Assembly: GCF_003651245.1 (NCBI RefSeq)
Contig: NZ_RAPE01000002.1
Coordinates: 1 to 64,000, forward strand
Origin: Roseovarius spongiae
GTDB lineage: Bacteria > Pseudomonadota > Alphaproteobacteria > Rhodobacterales > Rhodobacteraceae
DNA: 64,000 nucleotides
Reading direction: 5' to 3'
Positions 31,096-40,686 of this stretch are shown here, one piece after another. The notes beneath the pieces were generated by a model. It had not been told where the DNA came from. It saw nothing but the letters and a program-made list of their open reading frames with translations, and did not search any database. Numbering within the stretch: position 1 is the stretch's first letter; every line of letters starts with the position of its first letter. The translations under genes were made by a program, and so were the position numbers.

Positions 31096-33039
31096 ATGAA
31101 CGCAGCACACGACCGCCAACCGCGGACAAGGACCGGCGCGCGAAGGCTGGACCTGCGCCATTGCTGGGCCGCGCTCGCCGCGCTCTGCATCGCCGCGCTG
31201 ATGGCGCAGGCCGCGCTGGCCGAGGGCAAGATCATCAAATCCCACGGCTATTCCTATTTCGGCGAACTCACCTACCCGGCTGATTACGAACATTTCGCCT
31301 ACGTCAACCCCGACGCGCCCAAGGGCGGAGAGATCGCGCTGCACGCGCCGGGCACCTTCGATTCGATGAACCCCTACAGCCGCAAGGGCCGCAGCGGGCG
31401 TTTCGCGTGGATGGTCTATGAAAGCCTGCTGGGCGAGGAACCCTCGACCGGCGGCGGCGCGCCCGCGGACGTCTACGGCGAATCCTACGGCCTGCTGGCC
31501 GAGAGCCTCGAATACGACGAGGGCAAGACCTGGGTGATCTTCCACATGCGCCCCGAGGCCCGGTTTGCCGACGGCACGCCGGTCACCGCGCATGACGTGG
31601 TGTTCTCGCACAACCTCTTTCTCGAACAGGGGCTGCAATCCTACGCCGAGGCGGTGAAGAAGCGCGTGCTGAGCGCCGAGGCGCTCGACGATCACACGGT
31701 GAAGTTCACCTTCGCGACCGGCATCTCTCGCCGCTCGCTCATCGACCAGGTGGGCGCGGTGCCGGTGTTCTCGAAGGCGTGGTACGAAAAGACCGGCGCG
31801 CGGCTGGACGAACCCCGGCTCGACGCCGGCCCCGGATCCGGACCCTACCAGCTCGACAGCTACGAGGTGAACCGGCGCATCATCTACAAGCGCAACCCCG
31901 ATTACTGGGGCCGCGACCTGCCGATCAACGTGGGGCGGCATAATTTCGACACCATCCGGGTCGAGTATTTCGCCGACGATTCCGCCGCGTTCGAGGCGTT
32001 CAAGGCCGGCGAATACACCTTCCGCATCGAGACCAATTCCAAGCAGTGGGCCACCGGCTATGATTTTCCAGCCGTGCGGCGCGGCGATGTCGTGCTCGAG
32101 GAACTGCCCGACGGCACGCCGCCCACCGCCAGCGGCATCGTCTTCAACCTCGGGCGCGAGGTGCTTCAGGACAAGCGCGTGCGCGAGGCGATCGCGCTGG
32201 CCTACAATTTCGAATGGACCAACGAATCGCTGCAATACGGCCTCTTCAAGCAGCGCAATTCCTTCAGCGAAGGCACGCCGGTCATGGCTACCGGCACGCC
32301 CGAGGGACGCGAGCGCGAGATGCTCGAATCCCTCGGCGACCTCGTCCCGCCCGAGATCTTCACCGAACCGGCGGTGACGGCGCATACCTCCGATCCCAAG
32401 CGGCTGCGCGACCGGCGCAACCTGCGCCGCGCCTCCAAGCTGCTGGAAGAGGCGGGCTGGACCGTGGGCGATCACGGCAAGCGGCGCAACGCCGAGGGCG
32501 ACGTGCTGACGCTCGATTTTCCGATCCCGTCGTCTGGCTCCGCGACGCTGGGCGCCGTGATCGAGAATTTCGTGAACAACCTCGAAGCGCTGGGCATCGA
32601 CGTCAAATTCGAGAAGATCGACCCCTCGCAATACACGCTGCGCAACCGCGACCGGGATTACGACCTCGCGTTCGACAACTATCCCTCGTTCCTCGGCTCC
32701 GGCACCGGGCTGCACCAGCGGTTCGGCTCCGAGGACGCGGCCTTCAGCCTGTTCAATCCCGCCGGCCTCGCCAGTCCGCTGGTCGACGCGATCATCGACC
32801 TCAGCCTCGAGACCGAGAACCGCGAGGACGAGATCGCCGCGCTGAAGGCGCTCGACCGGGTGCTGCGGTATGAACGGTTCATGATTCCGGTCTGGTACAA
32901 CGACAGTCACTGGGTCGCCTACTGGAACATGTTCGAACACCCCGAAACGATCCCGCCCTATTCGCTGGGGGTGCTCGACTTCTGGTGGGTCGACGCCGAA
33001 AAGGCGGCGGCGCTCAAGGCGTCGGGCGCGCTGCGCTAG
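31096..33039 (+). CDS. yejA: Peptide ABC transporter substrate-binding protein YejA
   Basis: This 647-residue exported binding protein has an Arg-rich then hydrophobic leader (WAALAALCIAALMAQAALA). The SBP family 5 body has HGYSYFGELTYPADYEHFAYVNPDAPKGGE, typical of the YejA branch. It delivers oligopeptides (and microcin C-like compounds in E. coli) to YejBEF. ATG 31096 is chosen because the Shine-Dalgarno AAGGAGG abuts the alternative ATG at 31090. It is followed by a 42-bp gap containing a perfect 20-bp palindrome. Confidence 0.9.
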   Translation: MNAAHDRQPRTRTGARRLDLRHCWAALAALCIAALMAQAALAEGKIIKSHGYSYFGELTYPADYEHFAYVNPDAPKGGEIALHAPGTFDSMNPYSRKGRSGRFAWMVYESLLGEEPSTGGGAPADVYGESYGLLAESLEYDEGKTWVIFHMRPEARFADGTPVTAHDVVFSHNLFLEQGLQSYAEAVKKRVLSAEALDDHTVKFTFATGISRRSLIDQVGAVPVFSKAWYEKTGARLDEPRLDAGPGSGPYQLDSYEVNRRIIYKRNPDYWGRDLPINVGRHNFDTIRVEYFADDSAAFEAFKAGEYTFRIETNSKQWATGYDFPAVRRGDVVLEELPDGTPPTASGIVFNLGREVLQDKRVREAIALAYNFEWTNESLQYGLFKQRNSFSEGTPVMATGTPEGREREMLESLGDLVPPEIFTEPAVTAHTSDPKRLRDRRNLRRASKLLEEAGWTVGDHGKRRNAEGDVLTLDFPIPSSGSATLGAVIENFVNNLEALGIDVKFEKIDPSQYTLRNRDRDYDLAFDNYPSFLGSGTGLHQRFGSEDAAFSLFNPAGLASPLVDAIIDLSLETENREDEIAALKALDRVLRYERFMIPVWYNDSHWVAYWNMFEHPETIPPYSLGVLDFWWVDAEKAAALKASGALR

Positions 33040-33043
33040 GGGT

Positions 33044-33063
33044 GAATATGTCTAGACATATTC
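33044..33063. repeat. Perfect 20-bp palindrome between yejA and yejB
   Basis: GAATATGTCT and AGACATATTC form a perfect 20-bp palindrome starting 4 bp after the yejA stop and 18 bp before the yejB start, flanked by GGGG and CCCC. In RNA it folds to a hairpin with a CTAG tip that would protect yejA mRNA or limit read-through into yejB. It could instead bind a dimeric regulator. It stands out by being A/T-rich in GC-rich surroundings. Confidence 0.55.
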
Positions 33064-33081
33064 CGGCCCCGAGGTGATCTG

Positions 33082-34173
33082 ATGGGCGCCTATATTCTCC
33101 GCCGGCTGCTGCTGATCGTGCCCACGCTCCTGGGGATCATGATCATCAACTTCGTGCTGGTTCAGTTCGTCCCCGGCGGCCCGGTCGAGCAGATGATCGC
33201 GCAGATGCAAGGCAAGGGCGACGTGTTCGAGGGCTTCTCGGGCAGCGGCGCGGACGCGGGCGCGGGCATGGGCGAACAGGGCGGGGGTGAGAAATACGTC
33301 GGCGCGCGCGGCCTGCCGCCTGAACTGATCGCCGAGCTCGAGGCGCAGTTCGGCCTCGACAAGCCGCCGCTCGAGCGGTTCCTCGGCATGATGTGGGACT
33401 ACATGCGCTTCGACTTCGGCGAGAGTTATTTCCGCAAGATCGACGTGCTCGACCTCGTGCTGGAAAAGATGCCGGTGTCGATCAGCCTTGGCCTTTGGTC
33501 CACGCTCATCGCCTATCTCGTGTCGATCCCGCTGGGAATCCGCAAGGCGGTGAAGGACGGCAGCCCCTTCGATACATGGACCAGCGGAGCGATCATCGTC
33601 GCCTACGCGATCCCGGCGTTCCTGTTCGCGATCATGCTGCTGGTGCTGTTCGCCGGCGGATCCTACTGGAAGATCTTTCCGTTGCGCGGGCTGACCTCGG
33701 ACAATTGGCAGCAGTTGAGCGCGATGGGCAAGGTGCTGGATTACTTCTGGCACATCACGCTGCCGGTCGCGGCCTCGACGATCTCGGCCTTCGCGACGCT
33801 GACGCTCTTGACCAAGAACAGCTTTCTTGACGAGATCAAGAAACACTACGTGATGACCGCCCGCGCCAAGGGGCTGGGCGAACGCGGCGTGCTCTATGGC
33901 CATGTCTTCCGCAACGCGATGCTGATCGTGATCGCGGGGTTCCCGGCGGTGTTCATCGGCGTGTTCTTCGGCGGCTCGGTCCTGATCGAGACGATCTTCT
34001 CGCTCGACGGCCTCGGGCGGCTCGGGTTCGAGGCGGCGGTGGGGCGCGACTACCCGGTGATGTTCGGCACGCTGTTCCTGTTCGGGCTGATCGGGCTGGT
34101 GGTCGGGATCATCTCGGATCTGATGTACGTGCTGGTCGATCCGCGCATCGATTTCGAGAAGCGGGAGGGGTGA
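33082..34173 (+). CDS. yejB: Peptide ABC transporter permease YejB
   Basis: This 363-residue permease starts [24 protein letters not shown], as in all DppB-like permeases. A Gly/Ala-rich loop ([20 protein letters not shown], about residues 53-72) and then six membrane helices follow, with the EAA-like coupling loop [28 protein letters not shown]. The Gly-rich loop before [14 protein letters not shown] occurs in YejB relatives and is not found in DppB. It forms the channel with YejE. Confidence 0.9.
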   Translation: MGAYILRRLLLIVPTLLGIMIINFVLVQFVPGGPVEQMIAQMQGKGDVFEGFSGSGADAGAGMGEQGGGEKYVGARGLPPELIAELEAQFGLDKPPLERFLGMMWDYMRFDFGESYFRKIDVLDLVLEKMPVSISLGLWSTLIAYLVSIPLGIRKAVKDGSPFDTWTSGAIIVAYAIPAFLFAIMLLVLFAGGSYWKIFPLRGLTSDNWQQLSAMGKVLDYFWHITLPVAASTISAFATLTLLTKNSFLDEIKKHYVMTARAKGLGERGVLYGHVFRNAMLIVIAGFPAVFIGVFFGGSVLIETIFSLDGLGRLGFEAAVGRDYPVMFGTLFLFGLIGLVVGIISDLMYVLVDPRIDFEKREG

Positions 34174-34206
34174 GCGTGGGGATCGGTCTGGATGGTGATG
34201 TCCGGA

Positions 34207-34223
34207 CCGGGGCTCTGCCCCGG
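34207..34223. repeat. REP-like hairpin between yejB and yejE
   Basis: CCGGGGC and GCCCCGG pair with loop TCT, followed by GGACCCCGGGATATTTGGGGCAAGA. I recall similar GC hairpin plus ATATTTG tails scattered between genes in Rhodobacteraceae genomes, so this may be a member of such an intergenic repeat family. It sits inside an operon, 34 bp after the yejB stop. Confidence 0.4.
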
Positions 34224-34270
34224 ACCCCGGGATATTTGGGGCAAGAACAAATGGCTGGGGGGCGTTTCTG

Positions 34271-35377
34271 ATGGCGCTGTCCCCGCTCAACCAGAGGCGT
34301 TGGCGCAATTTCAGGCGCAACCGGCGCGCCTTCTGGTCGCTGCTGATCTTTTCGGTGATCTTCACGATCACGCTCTTCGCGGAGTTCGTGGCCAACGACA
34401 AGCCGATCCTGATCCAGTATCGCGGCGGCTATTACGCGCCGATCTTCGCCTTCTACCCCGAGACCGCGTTCGGAGGCGATTTCCAGACCGAGGCGGTCTA
34501 TCGCGACCCGGAGGTGCAGTGCCTGATCGAATCCGGCGGGCTCGACATCTGTTTCGACGATCCCGAGGGAGTCATGGCGGACGCCGCCGACGGCGAGGTC
34601 GAGGGCGAGGCGATCGAGAAGGGCTGGATGATCTGGCCGATCATCCCCTACAGCTATGACACGCCGGTGGACCGCCCCGGCGCGGCGCCGCTGCCGCCCA
34701 ACGCGCAGAACTGGCTGGGAACCGACGACACCAAGCGCGACGTGATGGCGCGGGTGATCTACGGGTTCCGCCTGTCGGTGCTGTTCACGCTGATCGTCAC
34801 CGCGCTGGCGAGCGCCATCGGCATCTTCGCGGGCGCGGTGCAGGGGTTCTTCGGCGGGCTGACCGACCTCATCTTCCAGCGGATCATCGAAATCTGGGCC
34901 GCGACGCCCCAGATCTACGTCATCATCATCCTGTTCTCCGTGCTCACGCGCAGTTTCTGGCTATTGGTGGGAATCACGGTGCTGTTCGGGTGGATGGCGC
35001 TCGTGGGCGTCGTGCGGGCCGAGTTCCTGCGCGCGCGCAACCTTGAATACGTGCGCGCGGCCAAGGCGCTCGGGGTGAGCAACCTGACAATCATGTTCCG
35101 CCACATGCTGCCCAACGCGATGGTGGCCACGGTCACCATGCTGCCCTTTGTCATCACCGGCACGATCAGCCTGCTGGCGGGGCTGGATTTCCTCGGATTC
35201 GGCCTGCCGTCTTCGGCGCCCAGCCTTGGCGAGTTGACGTTGCAGGCGAAACAGAACCTTCAGGCGCCGTGGCTTGCCTTTACCGCGTTCTTCGCCTTTG
35301 CGATCATGCTGTCGCTGCTGGTGTTCATCTTCGAGGGTGTGCGCGACGCCTTCGATCCCAGAAAGACGTTTGAATGA
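34271..35377 (+). CDS. yejE: Peptide ABC transporter permease YejE
   Basis: This 368-residue permease begins PLNQRRWRNFRRNRRAFWSLLIFSVIF. A large periplasmic loop follows (residues 40-140, with RGGYYAPIFAFYPETAFGG and the IIPYSYDTP motif), which is characteristic of YejE. After NWLGTDDTKRDVMARVIYGFRLS come five membrane helices, including the coupling loop RAEFLRARNLEYVRAAKALGVS. Its stop overlaps the yejF start (ATGA at 35374-35377). Confidence 0.9.
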   Translation: MALSPLNQRRWRNFRRNRRAFWSLLIFSVIFTITLFAEFVANDKPILIQYRGGYYAPIFAFYPETAFGGDFQTEAVYRDPEVQCLIESGGLDICFDDPEGVMADAADGEVEGEAIEKGWMIWPIIPYSYDTPVDRPGAAPLPPNAQNWLGTDDTKRDVMARVIYGFRLSVLFTLIVTALASAIGIFAGAVQGFFGGLTDLIFQRIIEIWAATPQIYVIIILFSVLTRSFWLLVGITVLFGWMALVGVVRAEFLRARNLEYVRAAKALGVSNLTIMFRHMLPNAMVATVTMLPFVITGTISLLAGLDFLGFGLPSSAPSLGELTLQAKQNLQAPWLAFTAFFAFAIMLSLLVFIFEGVRDAFDPRKTFE

Positions 35378-37245
35378 GCCTTCTCGAGGTCAGGGATCTG
35401 GCGGTCGCATTTCGCCAGGACGGAGAGGTCGTGCCGGCGGTGCATGGCGTCAGTTTCACCGTTGACCGGGGCGAAACCGTCGCCCTGGTGGGCGAGAGCG
35501 GGTCGGGCAAGTCGGTCACCGCGCTGAGCACCGTGTCGCTTCTCGGCTCTTCCGCCGAGGTCAGCGGCAGCGTCACCTATGACGGGCAGGAGATGATCGG
35601 CGCGGACGAGAAGCGCCTGCGCGACGTGCGCGGCAACGACATCAGCTTCATCTTCCAGGAGCCGATGACCAGCCTCAACCCGCTTCACACGATCGAGAAG
35701 CAGATTTCGGAATCGCTCGCGCTGCACCAGGGGCTGGAGGGGCGCAGCGGGTTCAAGCGGCTGCTGGAAAGCTGGCTGAACCTCAATCCGGCGAAATGGC
35801 TGCTCTGGCTGGCGGTCGCCTTTGTCGCGATCGCCGCCTACGTGTCCTTCGTGATGACCGCGCCGGACGATCCGGGCGTGGATTTCCTGCACGCGTTCCT
35901 GTCCGACCTCGGACCGCGGGCCATGAGGGCCGCGCTCTGGGCGGTGGGAGTGACGGGGGCGCTCTGGCTGGGCAAGCTGGCGCTGGGGGCCGCGGCGCGC
36001 GACTGGATCATGTCGGCGCCTGCGCGCGGGCCGGTGATCGACCTGCTGGACCGGGTGGGCATCCGCGACGCCGAGACGCGCCTTTCAGCCTATCCGCACG
36101 AATTGTCCGGCGGGCAGCGGCAGCGGGTGATGATCGCGATGGCGCTGGCCAACCGGCCCGACATCCTGATCGCGGACGAGCCCACCACCGCGCTCGACGT
36201 CACGATCCAGGCGCAGATCCTCGAACTGCTGGCCGAGTTGAAGGACCGCGAGAACATGGGGCTGCTGTTCATCACCCATGACCTTGGCGTGGTGCAGCGC
36301 ATCGCCGACAAGGTTTGCGTGATGAAGGACGGGCGCATCGTCGAGGCGGGGCCGACGGCGCAGATCTTCGCCAACCCGCAACACGCCTATACACGCAAGC
36401 TGCTGGCCGCGCAGGCGGTGGGCGCGCCGCGGCCCGTGGAGCGGGACGCGCCGGTCGTCGCCAGCACCGAGAATTTGCGCGTCTGGTTCCCGATCACCCG
36501 CGGGTTCCTGAAACGCACCGTGGGCCACGTGAAGGCGGTGAACGACGCGAGCATCGAGGTTCGCGCCGGCGAGACGCTCGGCATCGTCGGCGAGAGCGGG
36601 TCGGGCAAGACGACGCTGGCGCTCGCGGTGATGCGGCTGATCTCGTCCGAAGGGAAGATCACCTTCATGGGCGAGGACGTGCGCAAGTGGTCCACGCGCG
36701 AGCTGCGCCGCCACCGGGCGGACATGCAGATCGTGTTCCAGGACCCTTACGGCAGCCTCAGCCCGCGCATGACCTGCGAGCAGATCATCGCCGAGGGGCT
36801 GGGCGTGCATGGCAATCCCGACGGGCGGCCCGTGCGCGAACTGGTCGAGGAGGTGCTGCGCGAGGTCGAGCTGCCGGTCGAGGCGATGCACCGCTATCCG
36901 CACGAATTCTCGGGCGGGCAGCGCCAGCGGATCGCCATCGCGCGCGCGATGATCCTGCGGCCCCGGCTGCTGGTGCTGGACGAGCCGACCAGCGCGCTCG
37001 ACATGACGGTGCAGGTGCAGATCGTGGACCTCTTGCGCCGCTTGCAGGAGAAATACGGGCTGGCCTATCTCTTCATAAGCCATGACCTGAGCGTGGTGCG
37101 CGCCATGAGCCACCGGGTCATGGTGATGCGCCAGGGCGACATCATCGAAAGCGGCGACGCGGCGGCGATCTTCGAGTCGCCGCAGACGGAATACGCGCAG
37201 ACGCTGCTGGCGGCGGCGCTCGATCTGAAGGCCGGGCCTGCGTGA
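35374..37245 (+). CDS. yejF: Dual-ATPase subunit YejF with a hydrophobic insertion in the first domain
   Basis: This 623-residue protein has two ABC ATPase domains. The first has Walker A GESGSGKS (40-47), Q-loop [10 protein letters not shown] (94-103), signature LSGGQRQR (244-251) and a Walker [11 protein letters not shown]. The second has [27 protein letters not shown] and LDEPTSALD. Related YejF proteins are about 530-545 residues. The excess lies between Q-loop and signature of domain one, about residues 125-215, and contains two strongly hydrophobic stretches (about 141-161 and 184-206). The frame is open and codon use looks uniform, so it is not a frameshift artefact on its face. It energises YejBE. 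Confidence 0.9.
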   Translation: MSLLEVRDLAVAFRQDGEVVPAVHGVSFTVDRGETVALVGESGSGKSVTALSTVSLLGSSAEVSGSVTYDGQEMIGADEKRLRDVRGNDISFIFQEPMTSLNPLHTIEKQISESLALHQGLEGRSGFKRLLESWLNLNPAKWLLWLAVAFVAIAAYVSFVMTAPDDPGVDFLHAFLSDLGPRAMRAALWAVGVTGALWLGKLALGAAARDWIMSAPARGPVIDLLDRVGIRDAETRLSAYPHELSGGQRQRVMIAMALANRPDILIADEPTTALDVTIQAQILELLAELKDRENMGLLFITHDLGVVQRIADKVCVMKDGRIVEAGPTAQIFANPQHAYTRKLLAAQAVGAPRPVERDAPVVASTENLRVWFPITRGFLKRTVGHVKAVNDASIEVRAGETLGIVGESGSGKTTLALAVMRLISSEGKITFMGEDVRKWSTRELRRHRADMQIVFQDPYGSLSPRMTCEQIIAEGLGVHGNPDGRPVRELVEEVLREVELPVEAMHRYPHEFSGGQRQRIAIARAMILRPRLLVLDEPTSALDMTVQVQIVDLLRRLQEKYGLAYLFISHDLSVVRAMSHRVMVMRQGDIIESGDAAAIFESPQTEYAQTLLAAALDLKAGPA

Positions 37246-37424
37246 ATGCTTCACAATCGGGCGGGTGCGGCCCAGCGTGATGGCGTAACCCGTTGAAAGC
37301 CGCACGTCATGCGCGCCACTTCGCCCAGCCCGCCATTCCCGCCGAACGCGGAGGCGCCGCAACGGCGCGGACGGGCCGGTCGAGGCCCATTAAGCGGCCC
37401 TGCCCGCAGACGGGTGAGCGGCGT

Positions 37425-38780
37425 TCAGATCGCGGAGCTGTGGCCGGCGGTGTCCATCGCGTAGGTGTCGAAGGCGCGTGCGACCATCCGGGTGAGGGGG
37501 CGCGCCTCGGGCGGGATGGCGAGGCCCTTGTCGCTGACCTGCAAGAGGCCGTCGAAGCACGCGGCGACGTCCTCGAACAGCGCGCGCAGGCGGGCGGGGG
37601 AAATCTCGTGATCCTCGCAAATCTCGGCGCTGCGCACGTTGAAATCGCACATCAACGCCTCGATGATGCGCCCGCGCATCAGGTCCTCGCCCGAGAAGGC
37701 ATGGCCGCGCACCGTCGAGAAGCGCCCGGCGCGGATCGCGCCGGTATGCAGCCCGGTTGCAGAGGTGTTCTGCGCGTAGCCCTGCGGAAACCGCGAGATG
37801 GAGGAGGCGCCGACGCCGATCAGAACGTCGGCGGGATCGTCCGTGTAGCCCTGGAAGTTGCGCCGCAGCCGGCCCTGCCGCTGCACGCGAGCGAGGTTGT
37901 CGGAGGGCGCCGCGAAGTGATCGATGCCGATTTCATCGTAGCCGTCCCAGACAAACAGACGCCGCGCGGTCTCGAACAGGTCGAGCCGCTGCTGCGGAGA
38001 GGGCAGCGCCTCGGACGGGATGAGCTGCTGGCGCTTGGCCATCCACGGCACGTGCGCGTAACCGTAAAGCGCGACGCGATCGGGGTTGAGCGACAGGAGT
38101 TTCTGCACGCTCATGGTGATCCGCCCGCCGGTCTGGTGGGGCAGGCCGAAGAGGATGTCGGCGTTGAGGCTGGTGATGCCGCGGGCGCGGATTTCCAGCG
38201 CGGCGTCGCGGGTGATCTCGAAGCTTTGGCGCCGCCCGATGCTTTCCTGTATCCTCGGGTCGAAATCCTGCACTCCGATCGAGGCGCGGGTCATGCCCGC
38301 CGCCGCCAGCGCGTCGAGGCGCGCGCCGTCGATCTCGTTCGGGTCGATCTCGACCGAGAATTCGGTCTCGGGGGCAAACGGGGCCACCTCGCGAATGGCG
38401 CCGGCCAGATCGGTCATCATCGACGGCTTGAGGAGCGTCGGCGTCCCCCCGCCCCAGTGCAGGCGCGACAGCGTCACGCCCTTGGGCAGATGCTTGCCGA
38501 GCAGCGCGAGTTCGGCCTTCAGCGTCTCGAGATAGGCGATCACCGGCGCGTCACTCTGGGTGCCCTGGGTGCGGCAGGCGCAGAACCAGCAGAGCCTGCG
38601 GCAAAACGGCACATGCACGTAGAGCGAAATGCGCGCCCCTTCGGGAATCGCGCCGATCCAGCCGGCGAAAGTGCCTGCCCCGACGGATTTTCCGAAATGC
38701 GGGGCGGTCGGGTAGCTGGTGTAGCGCGGCACGCGCGCGTCAAACAGGCCGAGCCTGCCGAGTTGTGCTTTGGTATCCAT
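37425..38780 (-). CDS. hemN: Oxygen-independent coproporphyrinogen III oxidase
   Basis: This 451-residue radical SAM enzyme decarboxylates coproporphyrinogen III to protoporphyrinogen IX without oxygen. The cluster motif is Cys60, Cys64, Cys67 in FCRRLCWFCAC, followed by the HWGGGTPT motif, and the C-terminal HemN domain ends about residue 440. The presence of RYTSYPTAPHF near the N-terminus marks true HemN rather than HemW. It is divergent from fnrL, with an FNR box at 38814-38827 between them, so it is predicted to rise under low oxygen. Confidence 0.93.
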   Translation of the reverse strand: MDTKAQLGRLGLFDARVPRYTSYPTAPHFGKSVGAGTFAGWIGAIPEGARISLYVHVPFCRRLCWFCACRTQGTQSDAPVIAYLETLKAELALLGKHLPKGVTLSRLHWGGGTPTLLKPSMMTDLAGAIREVAPFAPETEFSVEIDPNEIDGARLDALAAAGMTRASIGVQDFDPRIQESIGRRQSFEITRDAALEIRARGITSLNADILFGLPHQTGGRITMSVQKLLSLNPDRVALYGYAHVPWMAKRQQLIPSEALPSPQQRLDLFETARRLFVWDGYDEIGIDHFAAPSDNLARVQRQGRLRRNFQGYTDDPADVLIGVGASSISRFPQGYAQNTSATGLHTGAIRAGRFSTVRGHAFSGEDLMRGRIIEALMCDFNVRSAEICEDHEISPARLRALFEDVAACFDGLLQVSDKGLAIPPEARPLTRMVARAFDTYAMDTAGHSSAI

Positions 38781-38813
38781 GCAAATACCTTAGGCCGAAA
38801 CACGCGCCCATCC

Positions 38814-38827
38814 TTGACGCAGATCAA
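38814..38827. promoter_or_regulatory. FNR box between hemN and fnrL
   Basis: TTGAC-GCAG-ATCAA deviates from TTGAT-N4-ATCAA at one base. It lies 22 bp upstream of the fnrL ATG and 34 bp upstream of the hemN ATG on the other strand, so it can serve hemN activation and fnrL autoregulation. Confidence 0.8.
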
Positions 38828-38848
38828 ACTTCCGGACAGTTGCGCCAT

Positions 38849-39595
38849 ATGTTGAACCAGCAGACCCCGACGCTCCCGCGCGATTGCGGCGCCTGCCCGA
38901 TCCGGCATCGCGCCGTCTGCGCGCAATGCGAGGCCGAAGAGCTCGAGCAGCTTGACCGGATCAAGTATTACCGAAACTTCGAGGCCGGCCAGACGATCGT
39001 GTGGTCCGGCGATCAGATGGATTTCGTCGGCTCGGTCGTCACGGGGATCGCCACGCTCACCCAGACGATGGAGGACGGGCGCACGCAGATGGTCGGCCTG
39101 CTGCTGCCAAGCGATTTCGTCGGCCGCCCCGGACGCAGTGTCGCGGCCTATGACGTGGTGGCGACCAGCGACATGGTGATGTGCTGTTTCCGCAAGAAAC
39201 CCTTTGAGCAATTGCTGAGCGTGACGCCCGCCGTGGCGCAGCGGTTGCTTCAGATGACGCTGGACGAGCTCGACGCCGCGCGCGAATGGATGCTGGTGCT
39301 GGGGCGCAAGACGGCGCGCGAGAAGATCGCGTCGCTGTTGTCGATCATCGGGCGGCGCAACGCGACGCTCAACCTTGGCGCGCCGGCGGGGAAGATGGTG
39401 TTCGACCTGCCGCTCACGCGCGAGGCGATGGCCGACTACCTCGGGCTGACGCTCGAGACCGTGAGCCGCCAGATCTCCGCCCTCCGGCGTGACGGGGTTA
39501 TCGTGCTCGAAGGCAAGCGGCGCGTGACGGTGCCGGATTTCGACCGCCTTCTGGACGAGGCGGGCGACGATTCGGACGGCGGCCTGCCGGTCTGA
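38849..39595 (+). CDS. fnrL: Crp/Fnr-family oxygen sensor FnrL
   Basis: This 248-residue regulator has Cys13, Cys16, Cys24 and Cys27 near the N-terminus (CGACPIRHRAVCAQC) and Cys112/Cys113, enough for the oxygen-labile [4Fe-4S] cluster of FNR proteins. It has a cyclic-nucleotide-like fold with DGRTQMVGLLLPSDFVGRPG, a long dimer helix and a C-terminal HTH (EAMADYLGLTLETVSRQISALRR) whose E--SR pattern reads TTGA half-sites. Position between hemN and the usp-cco genes is the standard Rhodobacteraceae arrangement. It activates the cbb3 oxidase and haem genes when oxygen is low. Confidence 0.93.
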   Translation: MLNQQTPTLPRDCGACPIRHRAVCAQCEAEELEQLDRIKYYRNFEAGQTIVWSGDQMDFVGSVVTGIATLTQTMEDGRTQMVGLLLPSDFVGRPGRSVAAYDVVATSDMVMCCFRKKPFEQLLSVTPAVAQRLLQMTLDELDAAREWMLVLGRKTAREKIASLLSIIGRRNATLNLGAPAGKMVFDLPLTREAMADYLGLTLETVSRQISALRRDGVIVLEGKRRVTVPDFDRLLDEAGDDSDGGLPV

Positions 39596-39614
39596 CCCGG
39601 CAGGCCGGCGCGCT

Positions 39615-40454
39615 TCAGTGCGCCATCAGCACCGGCAGCACCGCGTTTTCCAGCATGTTGCGCGTGGTGCCGCCGAACACCGCCTCGCGGAAGCGCGAGC
39701 GGCCATAGGCGCCCATCACGATCATCTCGGCGTCCATGTCGGTGGCGTGACGGATAAGCACGTCGGCCACCCGCGGCAGCGTCTTGGAGAGCACGTCGAT
39801 CTCGACATAGACATCGTGACGCGCGAGGAACTGCGACAGCATCCCCCCGGGGTCCGAGCGGTTGGGCCCGTGGCTGGGCGGGTCGATGACGACGACATGC
39901 ACCTTGTCCGCGCCGCGCAGCAGCGGCAGCGCCGCGCGCACCGCGTTGAGCGCCTCGGTCGCCTCGTTCCAGGCGACCACGACGCGTTTGGGCGCGTCTT
40001 CATAGGCGGCGTCCTCGGGCAGGATCAGCGCCGGCACGCTGCCCTCGAAGAGACAGGTTTCGACCACCGCCTCAAGCTCGGCGCCGCGGCCTTCGCCATA
40101 GGGCTTGGGCAGGATCGCGAGATCGCTGAAGCGGATCCGGTCGGCGACGCGGCGGGGCAGGTCCGAGAGCTGCGCCATCTCTTCGTCGCAGCTCCAGCGC
40201 AGTTCGCTCTGCTCAAGACGTTTGCGCACCTCGGCGGCCACGGCGGCGGCGGTTTCCTGCGCGCGCACGATCGACTGCTCCACCACCATCGCCGAGGCGC
40301 CGGCGTAGTAGAACCCGGCCGAGGACGGGTCCACGCCCATGGCGAGCACCTCGAGATGCGCGTCGTTGGCGCGGGCGAAGGTTTCGGCGCTGTCGAGCAC
40401 CGGCGCGACCAGGTCGGTATGGGTGAGAACGGTCGCAACGGTCCTGTAGGTCAT
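39615..40454 (-). CDS. Universal stress protein, UspA family
   Basis: This 279-residue protein starts MTYRTVATVLTHTDLVAP. It is twice the size of a single UspA domain. The C-terminal half contains VVAWNEATEALNAVRAALPLL and ends with the nucleotide-binding loop GAYGRSRFREAVFGGTTRNML. The N-terminal half is more divergent. ATG 40454 has GAGGAGA upstream. It faces the ccoN operon across an FNR box at 40571-40584 and probably belongs to the micro-oxic response. Its own target is unknown. Confidence 0.85.
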   Translation of the reverse strand: MTYRTVATVLTHTDLVAPVLDSAETFARANDAHLEVLAMGVDPSSAGFYYAGASAMVVEQSIVRAQETAAAVAAEVRKRLEQSELRWSCDEEMAQLSDLPRRVADRIRFSDLAILPKPYGEGRGAELEAVVETCLFEGSVPALILPEDAAYEDAPKRVVVAWNEATEALNAVRAALPLLRGADKVHVVVIDPPSHGPNRSDPGGMLSQFLARHDVYVEIDVLSKTLPRVADVLIRHATDMDAEMIVMGAYGRSRFREAVFGGTTRNMLENAVLPVLMAH

Positions 40455-40570
40455 GCGGGTCTCCTCTTCATGCATGTGACGCGCGGGCTTGCATATCGCC
40501 CGTGTGGACAGGTATGGCCCGGGAGGCGGATTTCCACTTTGCGACATGTCAAAGAAAGACCGGTCTGTTA

Positions 40571-40584
40571 TTGATGCAGATCAA
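40571..40584. promoter_or_regulatory. FNR box upstream of ccoN (and usp)
   Basis: TTGAT-GCAG-ATCAA is a perfect match to TTGAT-N4-ATCAA, 102 bp upstream of the ccoN ATG and 116 bp upstream of the usp ATG. It is the expected site for FnrL activation of the cbb3 oxidase operon. Confidence 0.88.
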
Positions 40585-40686
40585 GGAATAGCCGTGCGGA
40601 AGCCCGCATATACGCCGCGACTGAACGCGCCCGCGCGGACCTGATGGTTCGCGCGGAAGGAGAGGAATGGGACGAAGGGACGAAAG

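Noticed and set aside
30607..32940. A 777-codon minus-strand frame over yejA
   Set aside because: High GC removes stop codons from the antisense frame; the product matches nothing and yejA is a clear gene.
37293..38855. A 520-codon plus-strand frame antisense to hemN
   Set aside because: It has no motif or hydrophobic pattern, whereas the opposite strand encodes a complete HemN with its radical SAM cysteines.
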